Source of the DNA: Prevotella sp.
GTDB taxonomy: Bacteria > Bacteroidota > Bacteroidia > Bacteroidales > Bacteroidaceae
Direction of reading: 5' to 3'
NCBI GenBank assembly: GCA_018385335.1
Contig: JAHAZN010000081.1
Location: forward strand, 1-50,650
DNA length: 50,650 bases
The number at the start of each line of letters is the position of its first letter. Position 1 is the first letter of the stretch. Of the stretch, positions 17,622-31,800 are shown piece after piece. The notes below the pieces were generated by a model, which was given only the letters and a program-made list of their open reading frames with translations, was not told the DNA's origin and did no database searches. A program made the position numbers and the translations under genes.

Positions 17622-18494
17622 ATGAAATACCAACCCTCAGAACTGATTATCAATGCCGACGGCAGCGTGTTCCACCTACACGTCAAACCGCAAGAGCTCG
17701 CCGACAAGGTTATCCTCGTGGGCGACCCGGGGAGAGTAGATTTGGTGGCATCGCATTTCGACAGCCGCGAGTGTGAGGTGGAGAGCCGTGAGTTTCACAC
17801 CGTCACAGGCACTTATCGGGGAAAACGTATCACCGTGGTGTCAACAGGTATAGGATGCGACAACATAGATATCGTGATGAACGAGCTCGATGCGCTCGCC
17901 AATATCAACTTCGACACACGTGACGACTACCCGCAACACCGCACATTAGAGATAGTGAGAGTGGGTACCTGCGGCGGACTGCAGCCCTTCACCCCCGAAG
18001 GCTCGTTTATATGCTCCGAGATTTCTATCGGGTTTGACGGTCTGCTCAACTTCTACGGCGGACGCGATGAGGTGTGCGACATCGACATGGAACGGGCACT
18101 CATCAATCACCTGGGTTGGAAAGGCAACCAATGTATCCCCCACCCTTATGTGGTGCATGCCGACAGGGAGATGGTGGAGCGTATCGCACGCCAGGATATG
18201 GTGAGAGGAGTGACGATAGCCTGTGGCGGATTCTTCGGGCCACAGGGAAGACAACTGCGTGTGCCACTGGCTGACCCACATCAGAACGAGAAGATTGAAT
18301 CGTTTGAGTATGAAGGACATAAGGTGACCAATTTCGAGATGGAGAGCTCTGCGCTCGCTGGTCTCTCGCTGCTCTTAGGGCATCGGGCCACCACCTGTTG
18401 CATGGTGATAGCCAACCGCGTAGCCGGGCGGGCCAACACCAACTATAAAGGAAAGATTGACGACCTTATCAGTATCGTGCTGGATAGAATCTGA
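17622..18494 (+). CDS. udp: Uridine phosphorylase-type nucleoside phosphorylase
   Basis: A 290-residue member of the nucleoside phosphorylase-I family, which splits nucleosides with phosphate to give the free base and ribose 1-phosphate in pyrimidine salvage. Visible marks: 'VILVGDPGRVDLVASHF' (phosphate loop), 'TGIGCDNIDIVMNEL', 'RVGTCGGLQP' and 'NFEMESSALAGLSLLLGH' with the Glu-Met-Glu that contacts the ribose. Bacteroidota homologues of about 290 residues are generally called uridine phosphorylase; specificity cannot be settled from the sequence. An AGGAG at 17611-17615 stands 6 bases before the ATG, a clearer Shine-Dalgarno than most genes here have. Confidence 0.88.
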   Translation: MKYQPSELIINADGSVFHLHVKPQELADKVILVGDPGRVDLVASHFDSRECEVESREFHTVTGTYRGKRITVVSTGIGCDNIDIVMNELDALANINFDTRDDYPQHRTLEIVRVGTCGGLQPFTPEGSFICSEISIGFDGLLNFYGGRDEVCDIDMERALINHLGWKGNQCIPHPYVVHADREMVERIARQDMVRGVTIACGGFFGPQGRQLRVPLADPHQNEKIESFEYEGHKVTNFEMESSALAGLSLLLGHRATTCCMVIANRVAGRANTNYKGKIDDLISIVLDRI

Positions 18495-18530
18495 CCAAGA
18501 TGTCAGTTGACTGAAGGGGGGATAAAGAAA

Positions 18531-18574
18531 CGGGGGTGTATCAACGCTTATGCTGATACACCCCCGCTCCTTTT
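18531..18574 (+). terminator. Intrinsic terminator, probably bidirectional
   Basis: A perfect thirteen-pair stem (18531-18543 with 18554-18566), a ten-base loop and TTTT at 18571-18574. It separates the converging uridine phosphorylase and beta-galactosidase genes and can work for both. Confidence 0.85.
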
Positions 18575-18588
18575 ACGCTTATTTCTTA

Positions 18589-22634
<4,046 letters not shown>

Positions 22635-22670
22635 TATTTATGATATAAGGATAACACTTTCTTTCTTCTG

Positions 22671-22704
22671 CAAAAATACAACATTTCTCCAATATTCTCC
22701 CAAA
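22671..22704 (-). promoter_or_regulatory. Promoter for the lipoprotein and beta-galactosidase genes
   Basis: TATTTTTG on the minus strand (22678-22671) matches TAnnTTTG; TTTG lies 22 bases upstream (22704-22701). The leader to the ATG at 22634 would be about 30 bases. Confidence 0.5.
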
Positions 22705-22780
22705 ATTCATCTACATTTATTTTTTGGGGCGATGGAGGGCGGCGATATAGGATGAAAGGGATAACAGCTGATCACCTTGC

Positions 22781-22835
22781 CAATAATAAAATTACAGCGG
22801 CAATCACCCTGTTTAGAGATGACTGTCGCTGTAAT
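22781..22835 (-). terminator. Probable terminator after the pectate lyase gene
   Basis: ATTACAGCGGCA at 22791-22802 pairs with TGTCGCTGTAAT at 22824-22835 (one mismatch); on the minus strand the stem is followed by a T-rich run (22791-22781). The rest of the 22635-22933 gap holds the lipoprotein promoter and otherwise nothing I can identify. Confidence 0.6.
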
Positions 22836-22933
22836 CATGATATTGTCTGTTTGCTGCGCTACCTCTTTACTTTAGCATCAGGATGCTTCTGTCTTCATTG
22901 ACGAGGAAGCTGGCTCACTACTTTTTCCGATGA

Positions 22934-25900
22934 TTATCTCACTATCTTGTGTGAGATGACACGCCCATCAGACATCGTTGTTCTTACGATGGTGATGCCT
23001 TTCTGTGGTTCTGCCATGCGCTTACCGTCGAGCGAGAAATAGTCGGTTCTCACGGGCTGCACATTCACCGCTGTGTTGCTGACGGCATTGGCACCGCCCA
23101 ACTCATACTCGATGGCAACGATGACACACTGCTGCTCACCGGCATTTCTGAAAGTCACCACATTAGCGAGTCGGGGAAGGGTGAAGCTCACATGGTTAGG
23201 ACTGCCTGTGTTCTTGGTAGCAGCCAGGATGGTGGCAGTCTCCTCAGTATAATCCACACCTCCCACATTAGCCCAGTAGCAAGTGCGGTTAGCCGTAGTG
23301 ACGTTGGTATAGCTCCAAAGGTCAATCTTTGTGGCATAGGCACCCTCGGGCAGGAAGACTGAGTTCTCGGCACCATTGCTACACTTTATGGTTGTGCGTG
23401 TGAGCGATGCGTCCTTATATTCCACGTTAATCTTATCGGCAGCAGTATAGTATTTTGCGAGGTTACCGGTGACAACCATAGAGAAGCCCTCTGCATCATC
23501 GCCTTCAACACCAACGAGCATGTTGTTTATGCCACTGTTGTCGTAAGAGGCAGTTGACATATTGCCCCAGGTAAGGAGGGCTGTCTTAGTCTCCACAGGC
23601 TCTGGTTCGGGCTCTTCGCCTGGAGTGCTGGGGTTTTTCTCGCCACCTACCACTTTGATTACACCCTTGGTATAGAGTTCACTGGTGTCCCAGGTCTGTC
23701 CTTCACCTGGGGTCTCAGGCAGAATCTTGGCAAAGGTTCCCTTAACAGAGGCACCTATTGAGAGGTAGAATACCTGATACTGTGTGCCATCATTGGGAGC
23801 AGCATCGAGACTACCTTCAGCAAGCTGGAGGGTCACGTTCTCTCCTATCGTCATCGCACTCTTGAGCATAATCTTGTTAAAACCTTCGGATGTGACAGGA
23901 GTGATGACAGTGGCGCCCGACTGGAGACTGACAGCGGCAGTAAGGGTGAGTGTCTTCTTCATGAGCGTATCACCTGCCTGTAGCGTACCACCGTTCTTTA
24001 CCAGGACCGTACCGCTTATGGTACCCTGACCTGCCAGTGTCGCTCCGTCATTGACGGTATAACTACCTGTACCACTGTTCTTTCCGTTGACAATGAGTCG
24101 TCCACCGTTAATCACTGTCGTTCCGCTATAGGTATTGCTACCGGTGAGACGCCAGTCACCTGTTCCCTGTTTGATGATATTGGTGGTACCAGTATAGCCA
24201 GAGCCACTGCACGACCAGTCGTTGATAATACCGGCAAAGGTCTCATCGGTGTTTGCTCCACCTACGCGCCAAGTACAGTTGAATCCCTTGGTGTTCTTTG
24301 ATGAGCCCATGAGATAGGTGCCTGAAGTGCCCGACAATCCACCGAGGGTGATGTCGCCGTTAGTCTCCCATGCACACACACGGGTATTGCCCTTTGCCTC
24401 AACCACAGCATTGGGAATGTTCTTACCGTTGAAGAGCAACAGACTGCCATTACTGCCTGAGTTCAAGCCATTGGCGATAAGACGTCCGGTGAACTGCTGG
24501 AAGTTGGCCTGCACATATTCACGCAGATAGGGAATATTAAGTTGGAGATTGCCCGCACCTGTGACAGTCGATTTCCAGTAGCAGTTGCGGTTGGGTGCAA
24601 AGATACTTGTGCTACCCTCTTTCACATACATGGGGAAGCTATAGGTCTCATAACCCTCTGTCTCACCCTTCGTACTGAGTTTACCGCCAGCCATCACCAG
24701 TCTGCCAGCCGTTCCTATTCCAGCCTTGGCAATATCTGCAGTAGAGAGATAGAGGTTACCGCCGCGGAGCACCACATCACCCTCCATAGTGAAGAGTTTA
24801 TTGGTAGCCACAGTGAGTTGACCGGCACCATCGAGGATGAAGTCGCCAGAACCCTCTATCGAACCAGTCATAGTGACTGCTGTCGATGCGCCTGCGATAT
24901 CCAGGGTTGCACTGCCATAAACCATCATAGAGCGGTTAGTAGAGACATTGCCACCTGTATAGCGGTAGGTACCACCGTCGCAAATCCAGTTTTGTGCAAA
25001 CTCATCAGAAGCACCGATAGAAGAGTTGACACCGCCGTTGGCAAGGGTCTTGACTTCTATCACACCACCATGGTTGACGGTAGCTCCCTTATAAGCATGA
25101 GAGGTATTGAGCGAGAGTGTACCCTCGCCACCTTTGTTGAGCGAGGCCTCACCGGCAATCATTCCATCGCCTTCAATGGTGATGTGCCCCAAGCCCTTCA
25201 CTACGATACTGGCAGGAGTGAGTGTACCAGAGAGCGTTATCTTAGTGTCGTTATCGGTGTTGATCATCACCTTGTTACCATCAGCAAAGGCAACACCTTC
25301 GCTCCAGATGTCTGTCGTAACGTTATCCCATACTCCTTCTGTCGATTTCCATGTGTTGTCCGCCTGGTAGTTGTTGATATCAACCATCTCCACCTGCTTG
25401 GGACGTGTCTTCATCACTACGGCTGTGGTATAGTCGGAGTAAGTATCATTGTCACCCACAGCTCTCATACGCACATTATAGGTAGTTGCTTCGGTGAGAT
25501 TCTCCACTGTCACGGTAGTAGCGTTTGCTGATACCTCAGCCACGCGGGTATAGTCGGCATAACTACCACCCTTAATCTCTACCTCAAATCCCTTTTCTCC
25601 ACGTGTGTAGTCGCGCCATGCGATGACAAGCTCTGTCTGTCTGCTCTCGACGAGTTCCATACACATAGGCTGACGAAGGTACTTATCTACGGTAGCTTCG
25701 CTGATGCTGTTGATATAGTTCTCGATATTGGCATAACCATTGGCGGCAATCGTCATGGCATCGTTGACATTGGGATTGGTGCCATTGGCTGTCTCCCAAG
25801 CATCAGGCATTCCGTCACCATCGCTATCTACGCGTGCATTGCCTGTCCATACCTTCCATGTGGAGGGTGCGCCATAGATAAGGTTTGCCTCGTTAGAGAT

Positions 25901-26962
25901 GAGTTCGCCCTTGGTTCCAAACGACATGACCTCATCAATCATGTAATAGTCGGTGTAGTCGCGATAAGGCAGCGAGGCTCCTACGCTGGGCAAGAGGTTA
26001 TCGATGAGCGTATTGCCGGGCCAGAGCTCAAGGCTTGGGTAGTCGTAGGGCGTACTCTTCCTGTCGGATGCACTGTAGTCGGTCACCTCTGAGGGATTAT
26101 ACACACCATCACGGTTCCTGTCCTGCCAGTTGTCATTGCCATAGAAATGGAAGTTGGCATTACCACCGGTGAAGGCAGCTCCACCCACGGCAGGTCCGTT
26201 GATAAAGAGGTTGCTCTGGATGTTACAGTAGCTGTCACCTTCTGAGTCGCCACCCATGATATAGGCACCGTTCTTCCAGTTATAAACGAGGTTATTGGCA
26301 TATTGGTTGACACCCTTCACCTTGTTGTTTCGTGTGGCGTTGTCGCAGTAGAAGTTGCGATAGAGGGTGATGTTATCAGCCTGCATCAATCCTCCTGCTG
26401 AGTGGGTCATCAGTCCCTGACCTACGATAGAGTTCTGGATGGTGATATTGCCGATATCTCCCTTACCATCGGGATTGATAGAGAAGGTCTCATCAAGTCC
26501 CCAAGCAAAGGAGCAGTGGTCGAAGATCATGTTTGTTCCGTTGGAGATACCAGCGCAGTCCTTACCCGATGAACCGCCGTGTCCCATACGGAAACGCATG
26601 TATCTCACTATTGTGTTTGTTGCCCCCGAGAAGGAGACGCCATCGCCATAGACGGTGATACCCTCGCCCGGTGCTGTCTGCCCTGCCACATAGAGGTTGT
26701 TGGCAAAGATGATACGACTGTTGATATTGATGACACCAGCCACATCAAACACAACGATTCTGTTGGGACTGCTCACCGCATCGCGGAGTGAGCCAGAACC
26801 GCTGTCGTTGAGGTTAGTGACATGATAAACCGTTCCCTTTCGACCGCCAGTGGCGAAGCGTCCCCAACCCTGTGCACCAGGGAAGGCGAGCAGGTCTTCT
26901 GCAAAGGCGGTTGTTGCTGATAGCATAGATGCCAACATCAGCACATAGATTTTTTTATTCAT
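22934..26962 (-). CDS. Secreted multidomain pectate lyase with autotransporter-type beta-strand repeats
   Basis: A 1342-residue exported protein. After a signal peptide (ending 'TTAFAED') residues about 24-390 are a right-handed beta-helix lyase of the pectate lyase family 1 type: 'AFPGAQGWGRFATGGRKG', 'VTNLNDSGSGSLRDAV', 'DHCSFAWGLDE'. A 'DSDGDGMPDAWE' calcium-type loop leads to an FN3 domain (about 440-520). Then come roughly 500 residues of 'GDWRLTGSNTYSGTTVINGG'-like units, the passenger-associated repeats named from autotransporters, although no beta-barrel follows. A jelly-roll-like region (about 1125-1290) and a tail with 'TDYFSLDGKRM' and 'KIVR' end the protein; such tails in Prevotella-like bacteria are probable outer-membrane secretion or anchoring signals. 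It should cleave homogalacturonan in plant pectin at or beyond the cell surface. Confidence 0.85.
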   Translation of the reverse strand: MNKKIYVLMLASMLSATTAFAEDLLAFPGAQGWGRFATGGRKGTVYHVTNLNDSGSGSLRDAVSSPNRIVVFDVAGVININSRIIFANNLYVAGQTAPGEGITVYGDGVSFSGATNTIVRYMRFRMGHGGSSGKDCAGISNGTNMIFDHCSFAWGLDETFSINPDGKGDIGNITIQNSIVGQGLMTHSAGGLMQADNITLYRNFYCDNATRNNKVKGVNQYANNLVYNWKNGAYIMGGDSEGDSYCNIQSNLFINGPAVGGAAFTGGNANFHFYGNDNWQDRNRDGVYNPSEVTDYSASDRKSTPYDYPSLELWPGNTLIDNLLPSVGASLPYRDYTDYYMIDEVMSFGTKGELISNEANLIYGAPSTWKVWTGNARVDSDGDGMPDAWETANGTNPNVNDAMTIAANGYANIENYINSISEATVDKYLRQPMCMELVESRQTELVIAWRDYTRGEKGFEVEIKGGSYADYTRVAEVSANATTVTVENLTEATTYNVRMRAVGDNDTYSDYTTAVVMKTRPKQVEMVDINNYQADNTWKSTEGVWDNVTTDIWSEGVAFADGNKVMINTDNDTKITLSGTLTPASIVVKGLGHITIEGDGMIAGEASLNKGGEGTLSLNTSHAYKGATVNHGGVIEVKTLANGGVNSSIGASDEFAQNWICDGGTYRYTGGNVSTNRSMMVYGSATLDIAGASTAVTMTGSIEGSGDFILDGAGQLTVATNKLFTMEGDVVLRGGNLYLSTADIAKAGIGTAGRLVMAGGKLSTKGETEGYETYSFPMYVKEGSTSIFAPNRNCYWKSTVTGAGNLQLNIPYLREYVQANFQQFTGRLIANGLNSGSNGSLLLFNGKNIPNAVVEAKGNTRVCAWETNGDITLGGLSGTSGTYLMGSSKNTKGFNCTWRVGGANTDETFAGIINDWSCSGSGYTGTTNIIKQGTGDWRLTGSNTYSGTTVINGGRLIVNGKNSGTGSYTVNDGATLAGQGTISGTVLVKNGGTLQAGDTLMKKTLTLTAAVSLQSGATVITPVTSEGFNKIMLKSAMTIGENVTLQLAEGSLDAAPNDGTQYQVFYLSIGASVKGTFAKILPETPGEGQTWDTSELYTKGVIKVVGGEKNPSTPGEEPEPEPVETKTALLTWGNMSTASYDNSGINNMLVGVEGDDAEGFSMVVTGNLAKYYTAADKINVEYKDASLTRTTIKCSNGAENSVFLPEGAYATKIDLWSYTNVTTANRTCYWANVGGVDYTEETATILAATKNTGSPNHVSFTLPRLANVVTFRNAGEQQCVIVAIEYELGGANAVSNTAVNVQPVRTDYFSLDGKRMAEPQKGITIVRTTMSDGRVISHKIVR

Positions 26963-27015
26963 TGCGTTAGCGTTTGTTTTGGTTAGTTCTTACCTAAAAT
27001 TATCATATAGATGGG

Positions 27016-27023
27016 CAAATTTA
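27016..27023 (-). promoter_or_regulatory. Possible -7 element for the pectate lyase gene
   Basis: TAAATTTG on the minus strand matches TAnnTTTG and lies just beyond the pyrD terminator, 54 bases before the lyase ATG. No well-placed TTG was found upstream, so support is modest. Confidence 0.35.
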
Positions 27024-27025
27024 AG

Positions 27026-27072
27026 CAAAAACCACAACATCTGACATTTGTCGGTCAAATATTGTGGTTTTT
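27026..27072 (-). terminator. Terminator after pyrD
   Basis: A perfect eleven-pair inverted repeat (27027-27037 with 27062-27072) with T5 on the minus strand at the end of the stem. The long loop of 24 bases makes it weaker than the others, but its position right after the pyrD stop fits. Confidence 0.6.
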
Positions 27073-27092
27073 CTATCAAAAAAGTGGCTCAC

Positions 27093-28001
27093 TTACTGTG
27101 CAGCACCGATAATCTCATTCACATGCTTACATCCGTGGTCGTCGAGCCATTGACTGATACCATCGCTCACCTTCACAGTGATGGCGGGGTCGAGGAAGTT
27201 GGCGGTACCTATCTCTATGGCTGTGGCTCCAGCCATAAGAAACTCGATGGCATCTTTCGCCGAGGCGATACCTCCAAGTCCTATCACTGGTATCTTCACT
27301 GCCTTCGCTACCTGATACACCATTCTTACGGCGACGGGCTTCACTGCTGGTCCACTCAATCCTCCCGTTCCTATGCTGAGTGCCGGGCGACGCTTCTCTA
27401 TGTCGATGGCCATACCCATCAGGGTGTTAATGAGCGACACGCTGTCCGCACCTTCAGCCTCACAGGCACGGGCAATCTCTGTGATATCTGTCACGTTAGG
27501 AGAGAGTTTGACGATGAGGGTCTTGTGGTAACGTGCCCTCACTGCTTTCACCACCGAGGCAGCTCCAGCACAGGTAACACCGAAAGCCATTCCTCCGTCG
27601 TGGACATTGGGACAGGAGATATTGAGTTCGATGGCTGGTATTTTCTCCAAAGTATCGATACGTGCGGCACACGCTGCATAGTCGTCGGGGGATGAGCCGC
27701 TCACATTAACAATCATCCTACTGTCGATGTCTTTAATCTCTGGATAGATATGTTCACAGAAATAATCTACGCCCTTGTTCTGCAGTCCTACGCAGTTGAG
27801 CATTCCCCGTGCTGTCTCTGCCATACGAGGATAGTCGTTGCCCTCACGTGGTTTGAGTGTTGTTCCCTTGACGATGATACCACCAATCTTACTGAGATCA
27901 ACGAAGTCGGCAAACTCCAGTCCGTAGCCAAAGGTACCTGAGGCTGTCATCACGGGGTTCTTGAGTTGGAGCTGTGCTATGTTTACATTTAATTCTGCCA
28001 T
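27093..28001 (-). CDS. pyrD: Dihydroorotate dehydrogenase B, catalytic subunit
   Basis: A 302-residue FMN enzyme of class 1B, which oxidises dihydroorotate to orotate in pyrimidine synthesis. Marks: '[13 protein letters not shown]' (N-terminal strand), '[11 protein letters not shown]', 'NCVGLQNKG', catalytic Cys130 in 'NISCPNV', 'KLSPNVTD', '[10 protein letters not shown]' and 'GLGGI' near the phosphate site. Class 1B needs PyrK, and the pyrK gene lies directly upstream with a 13-base overlap, which supports coupled translation and a two-subunit complex. The cell can thus pass electrons to NAD rather than to quinone or fumarate, suiting an anaerobe. Confidence 0.95.
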   Translation of the reverse strand: MAELNVNIAQLQLKNPVMTASGTFGYGLEFADFVDLSKIGGIIVKGTTLKPREGNDYPRMAETARGMLNCVGLQNKGVDYFCEHIYPEIKDIDSRMIVNVSGSSPDDYAACAARIDTLEKIPAIELNISCPNVHDGGMAFGVTCAGAASVVKAVRARYHKTLIVKLSPNVTDITEIARACEAEGADSVSLINTLMGMAIDIEKRRPALSIGTGGLSGPAVKPVAVRMVYQVAKAVKIPVIGLGGIASAKDAIEFLMAGATAIEIGTANFLDPAITVKVSDGISQWLDDHGCKHVNEIIGAAQ

Positions 28002-28762
28002 GTCAGTCTATTGATATCAAATACAGGTCCTTCTTTACATACACACACATTGCCCTCCTGGGTCTTCTCCACGCAACAGAGACAGGCACCGATGCCACAG
28101 GCCATCTGATTCTCTAATGACACCTCGCAGGCGATATGATGTTGCGCGGCATAGCGTGCCACTGCCTTCATCATTGGGAGGGGACCACAGCAGCTGATGT
28201 GGTCGAAGTGTTCGTCCAACACCGAGTGGTTGGTAACAAATCCCTTCTCGCCGGCGGAGCCATCTTCTGTGGTGACAAGGACACGACCATATTTCTCAAA
28301 CTCCTGCAACTGGAGAAGGTCGGATGCCTTTCTCGCTCCAAGGAGGAAGGTTGGTTCGATACCTCTTTTCTTCATCTCTGCACCGAGATAGAGGAGCGGT
28401 GCAACCCCTACTCCACCGCCTGTTAACAGCCATCGCTGTCCTTCATTGGTGGGGAGGGTGAAACCATTACCAAGGGATAACATACAGTTGAGCACTCCTC
28501 CTACGGGGGTATGAGTGATCGTATGGGTGCCATCGCCAACTACTGCTACCAACAGCCACAGTTCATTGTGTTCGCGGTCAACAAAATGGATGGAGATGGG
28601 GCGGCGCAACATGGTTTGCGAGGAGTGATCTACTCTCACCTCGACAAACTGTCCTGGGAACATCTCTGGTAAGGGGTGAGTATCGGTGAGCTTCATGAGT
28701 GCATATTTCTCATTGAGCCATGTCACCTCCTTCACTGTCAGATCTACAAGATGTTTTCTCAT
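27989..28762 (-). CDS. pyrK: Dihydroorotate dehydrogenase B, electron transfer subunit
   Basis: A 257-residue iron-sulfur flavoprotein. It has a ferredoxin-reductase-like FAD domain ('[10 protein letters not shown]', about 53-62), an NAD-binding part ('[15 protein letters not shown]', about 112-126) and a C-terminal 2Fe-2S motif with C222, C227, C230 and, before 'KEGPVF', C242. It passes electrons from the PyrD flavin to NAD+. Its 3' end overlaps pyrD. It lies 62 bases after the stop of the large zincin-like gene on the same strand; no promoter of the TAnnTTTG kind was found in that gap. Confidence 0.94.
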   Translation of the reverse strand: MRKHLVDLTVKEVTWLNEKYALMKLTDTHPLPEMFPGQFVEVRVDHSSQTMLRRPISIHFVDREHNELWLLVAVVGDGTHTITHTPVGGVLNCMLSLGNGFTLPTNEGQRWLLTGGGVGVAPLLYLGAEMKKRGIEPTFLLGARKASDLLQLQEFEKYGRVLVTTEDGSAGEKGFVTNHSVLDEHFDHISCCGPLPMMKAVARYAAQHHIACEVSLENQMACGIGACLCCVEKTQEGNVCVCKEGPVFDINRLTWQN

Positions 28763-28824
28763 TGATTGTCTCTTGTCTAATTTGTTATTAAATTTATTTT
28801 TAGGGATATACCAATCTTTTTTTC

Positions 28825-31800
28825 TTATCTCATCACCTTCTTGCCATTGATGATATAGAGTCCCCTGGGCAGTCCTTCTATCGAAGAGGCATTCTTCATG
28901 AGCAGACGGCCGTCGAGACTGTACACGGTGAAGCCCGTCATCGCATGTCTGCCCTCGCTCACCTCACTGATAGAGGTAATCTTGTCGATGTCGGTGCGTC
29001 CGTAATAATAGAGTCGGAAGTTATCGAAGATGCACCAATAGCTGCTGGGTACTGAGGTCACCTTGATACCCATAGTAAGGTCGCCACCTTCATTCATCTC
29101 AAAGGTAAGCCTGTTGTCGTAGAGTCCTTTCTTGAAATAGAGACTGGCAGCCTGCATATCGTTAGGGATATAGAGGGAGCCACCCACCGTCGATTCGTTA
29201 CCTCCTATCTTCTTTGTCTGCATCTCCTCACAGATATTCATCAGTTTCTGCTTGTTGTTGCCTGCATAGAGCCATGCGGTGATGACGGCCGACTGTGACA
29301 TATAGGTGTCATAGACCGAAGAGGATGAGCCGGGACGTTGGAAGGCGTTGGCACACCACTGATAGGTGCCTGCTGGCAGTGCCTTGACAGTTTGGTACAT
29401 ATCGAAGGTTTTCTGATAGAACTCACCGCAGGAGTAGCCGATTACGGGTGAGACAGACCATCCGTCGCCGCTGTCCATACCCGGGTTGTCGAGCATATAG
29501 GTGAGCACAAAAGGCTTACTGATGTCGGTGGGCGATGCTCCTTCAAGGAAATGGAGCGTGGCTGTCTGCACCTCCTCTATGAGTAGCTGCACCTCCTCGC
29601 TGCTTGTTGCCGTGGCAGCCTCCTCCTTCACTCTGTCCACCGTTGTCTGTGTTGCTTCATCGGTACCAGCCACCTCCTCGCGGTGGGGCACATCGGTGAG
29701 CGTCTTCAGTGTCGTTAACGCCTCGTTGAGCAGGTTTTTCATTCCCTGAGCAGCCTGCAGCTCCATACCTTCTATCTCCTCTTTGGTGAGGATGAGCCAT
29801 CGCTGTTTGGTGGATGTGTTGGCGATGTCGAAGGTGGTGGCAGTCACAGCACCGTCGGATGATGAAGTGAGACACTGGGGTTGCCAGTTAGCCTGTGGAT
29901 AAATCACCCAGTAGCCGCGTTTGCCAGTGTTGCTTCCTCCCATAGTGACGTCTATGCGTCCCTTCATCAACTGGAAGTTATTGGTAGTAAGCGGACGCTC
30001 TCTCACCACGGTCTTGATGCCATTCTTTCCTGCTGAGACATAGGTGACATAAGCACCTGTTGCAGCATTCTTTATCTGATAATACTGGTTGTTGGGTGTA
30101 AAACTCAGCAACCACGCAGCACTGTCGTTTTCCATGGCTTCTTTTATGCTCATTCTCTTCCAAACAAGCAGTCCTTCCTTGTCTGTCACGAGGAAGGAGT
30201 TATAGAGTCCACACTCTTCGCTCTCATTACGGATATACATCTTCTCTCCATCCTGATGATTGAAAGCGTGATAGGGACGTGCAAAGCTCGATGAGGTGTG
30301 TTGCAGTCCATCCTCGCCCAATGCCTGACAAACGAGTCCGTTGCCGATATACAGCACTTCCTTACCATTGTCTTCGCTGGCACCGTTGATACCATAGGGC
30401 CACATGTGTTGATAGTCGCCATTGAGTCGGCTGCTACTGTTATTATCCCAGAAACGCAGCACCTCGGTCACTCTATCACCCAGCCAATAGCCTGTTCCCT
30501 TACCATCACCATTCACTCCCGAACGTAGGTTATGTCTGCTCCATTCTGTATCAGCCCATGGTATCACGCCGATACCGTGGAGCAACTCATGAAGGATGGT
30601 TCCCGTGGCTTGATAAGAGGCATTCGAGCCCACGCTCATCCATCCGCCATAGGAGCATTCTGCGGTAGGCACACCGCTGTTATATCCCACAGAGGTATTG
30701 AAACTGGGGATTGAGGTGAGGTTGTTCCAGTAGTTCACTGCCGTCTTCACTGCATTGGTGATACGCTGAACGGCAGCGGCATCGCCACCCTCACGGATAG
30801 TATAGGAGATGTTGCCCTTGGGGATAGTGTAGAAACGTATCTCATCGCCGTAACCCACCTGATAGCCGTCGGTGATGGCATAGGCGCGCATGAAATACTC
30901 GGTACCGGGCTCAAGATTCTCCAAGCAATAGATGAGACCGTTGTTTTCTAATGTTTTCAGTGATCTCTGATCATTGATAGTGGGCGACTGATGGGTAGCG
31001 AAACAGAATCCCTTTTCGATGATGTTTGTTCCCTTGGCAGTCATTCGTCCGAAGGCCATCGTTGCGCCGCGGGCATAACGTTTGTCGGTGGACACCTGCG
31101 GCATCTCGCCCGTGGGGTTGTTCCATCGATAAGCGGTCATGGCCTCTTCAAGGGCTGTCATGCTCTGTGTCACCTCCTCCATCGTAGCCCCTGCATTGTC
31201 ATATACGCCCTGGGCGGCATCTATCACCTGCTTCAACGCATCGGCAGCATTGCCCTGCCCGTCGCCATAGAGCGTGGTGGCCTGGTCAAGCAATAGCTTC
31301 AGGTCCTCCTTCTTGCCGTCGACATCCACCTTGCCAAGGGGAGTGTCGCGGAGGAGCTGAACAAAGTCGATAAGAATCTTTGCCGAATTGTCAGAGCCCA
31401 TGGCAGCAGCCTGATAACCTATCTGTATCTTGCCTGCTGTGAGAGCATCAATCTCAAACCAAACGGTGTCCGCCTGCCATGCCTTTACGGGGAAGGAGAT
31501 CTTGGCGGAGAGTACACTCGTACCGGAGGCGGGGAGCCACCCCATGCGACTTGTTCCGGCATCGACGGTGGCACCATTATATACAGCTGTCACCAAACCA
31601 TATTTTCCTTTAGGAAGCTTCACTGACTGTTCCAAGAGCATCGCCTGCGACCATCCAGTGCTGAGTGCCAGTCCGCCGCCTTGCGACGTACCATCGAAGC
31701 CGGTGGCAGGGACCTCTGCCTTGTTGAATGTCTTGGCCGTCCCCCACTGATAGACGCCGGTGATGGTATAGTTCATAGTGAAATTGTTCGTCCATCCGTC

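Noticed and set aside
22872..22914. Short minus-strand frame that reads like a C-terminal tail ('SFLVNEDRSILMLK') after the pectate lyase stop
   Set aside because: Only 14 codons follow an in-frame stop, and no gene body is attached; it could be a remnant, but one window cannot show it.
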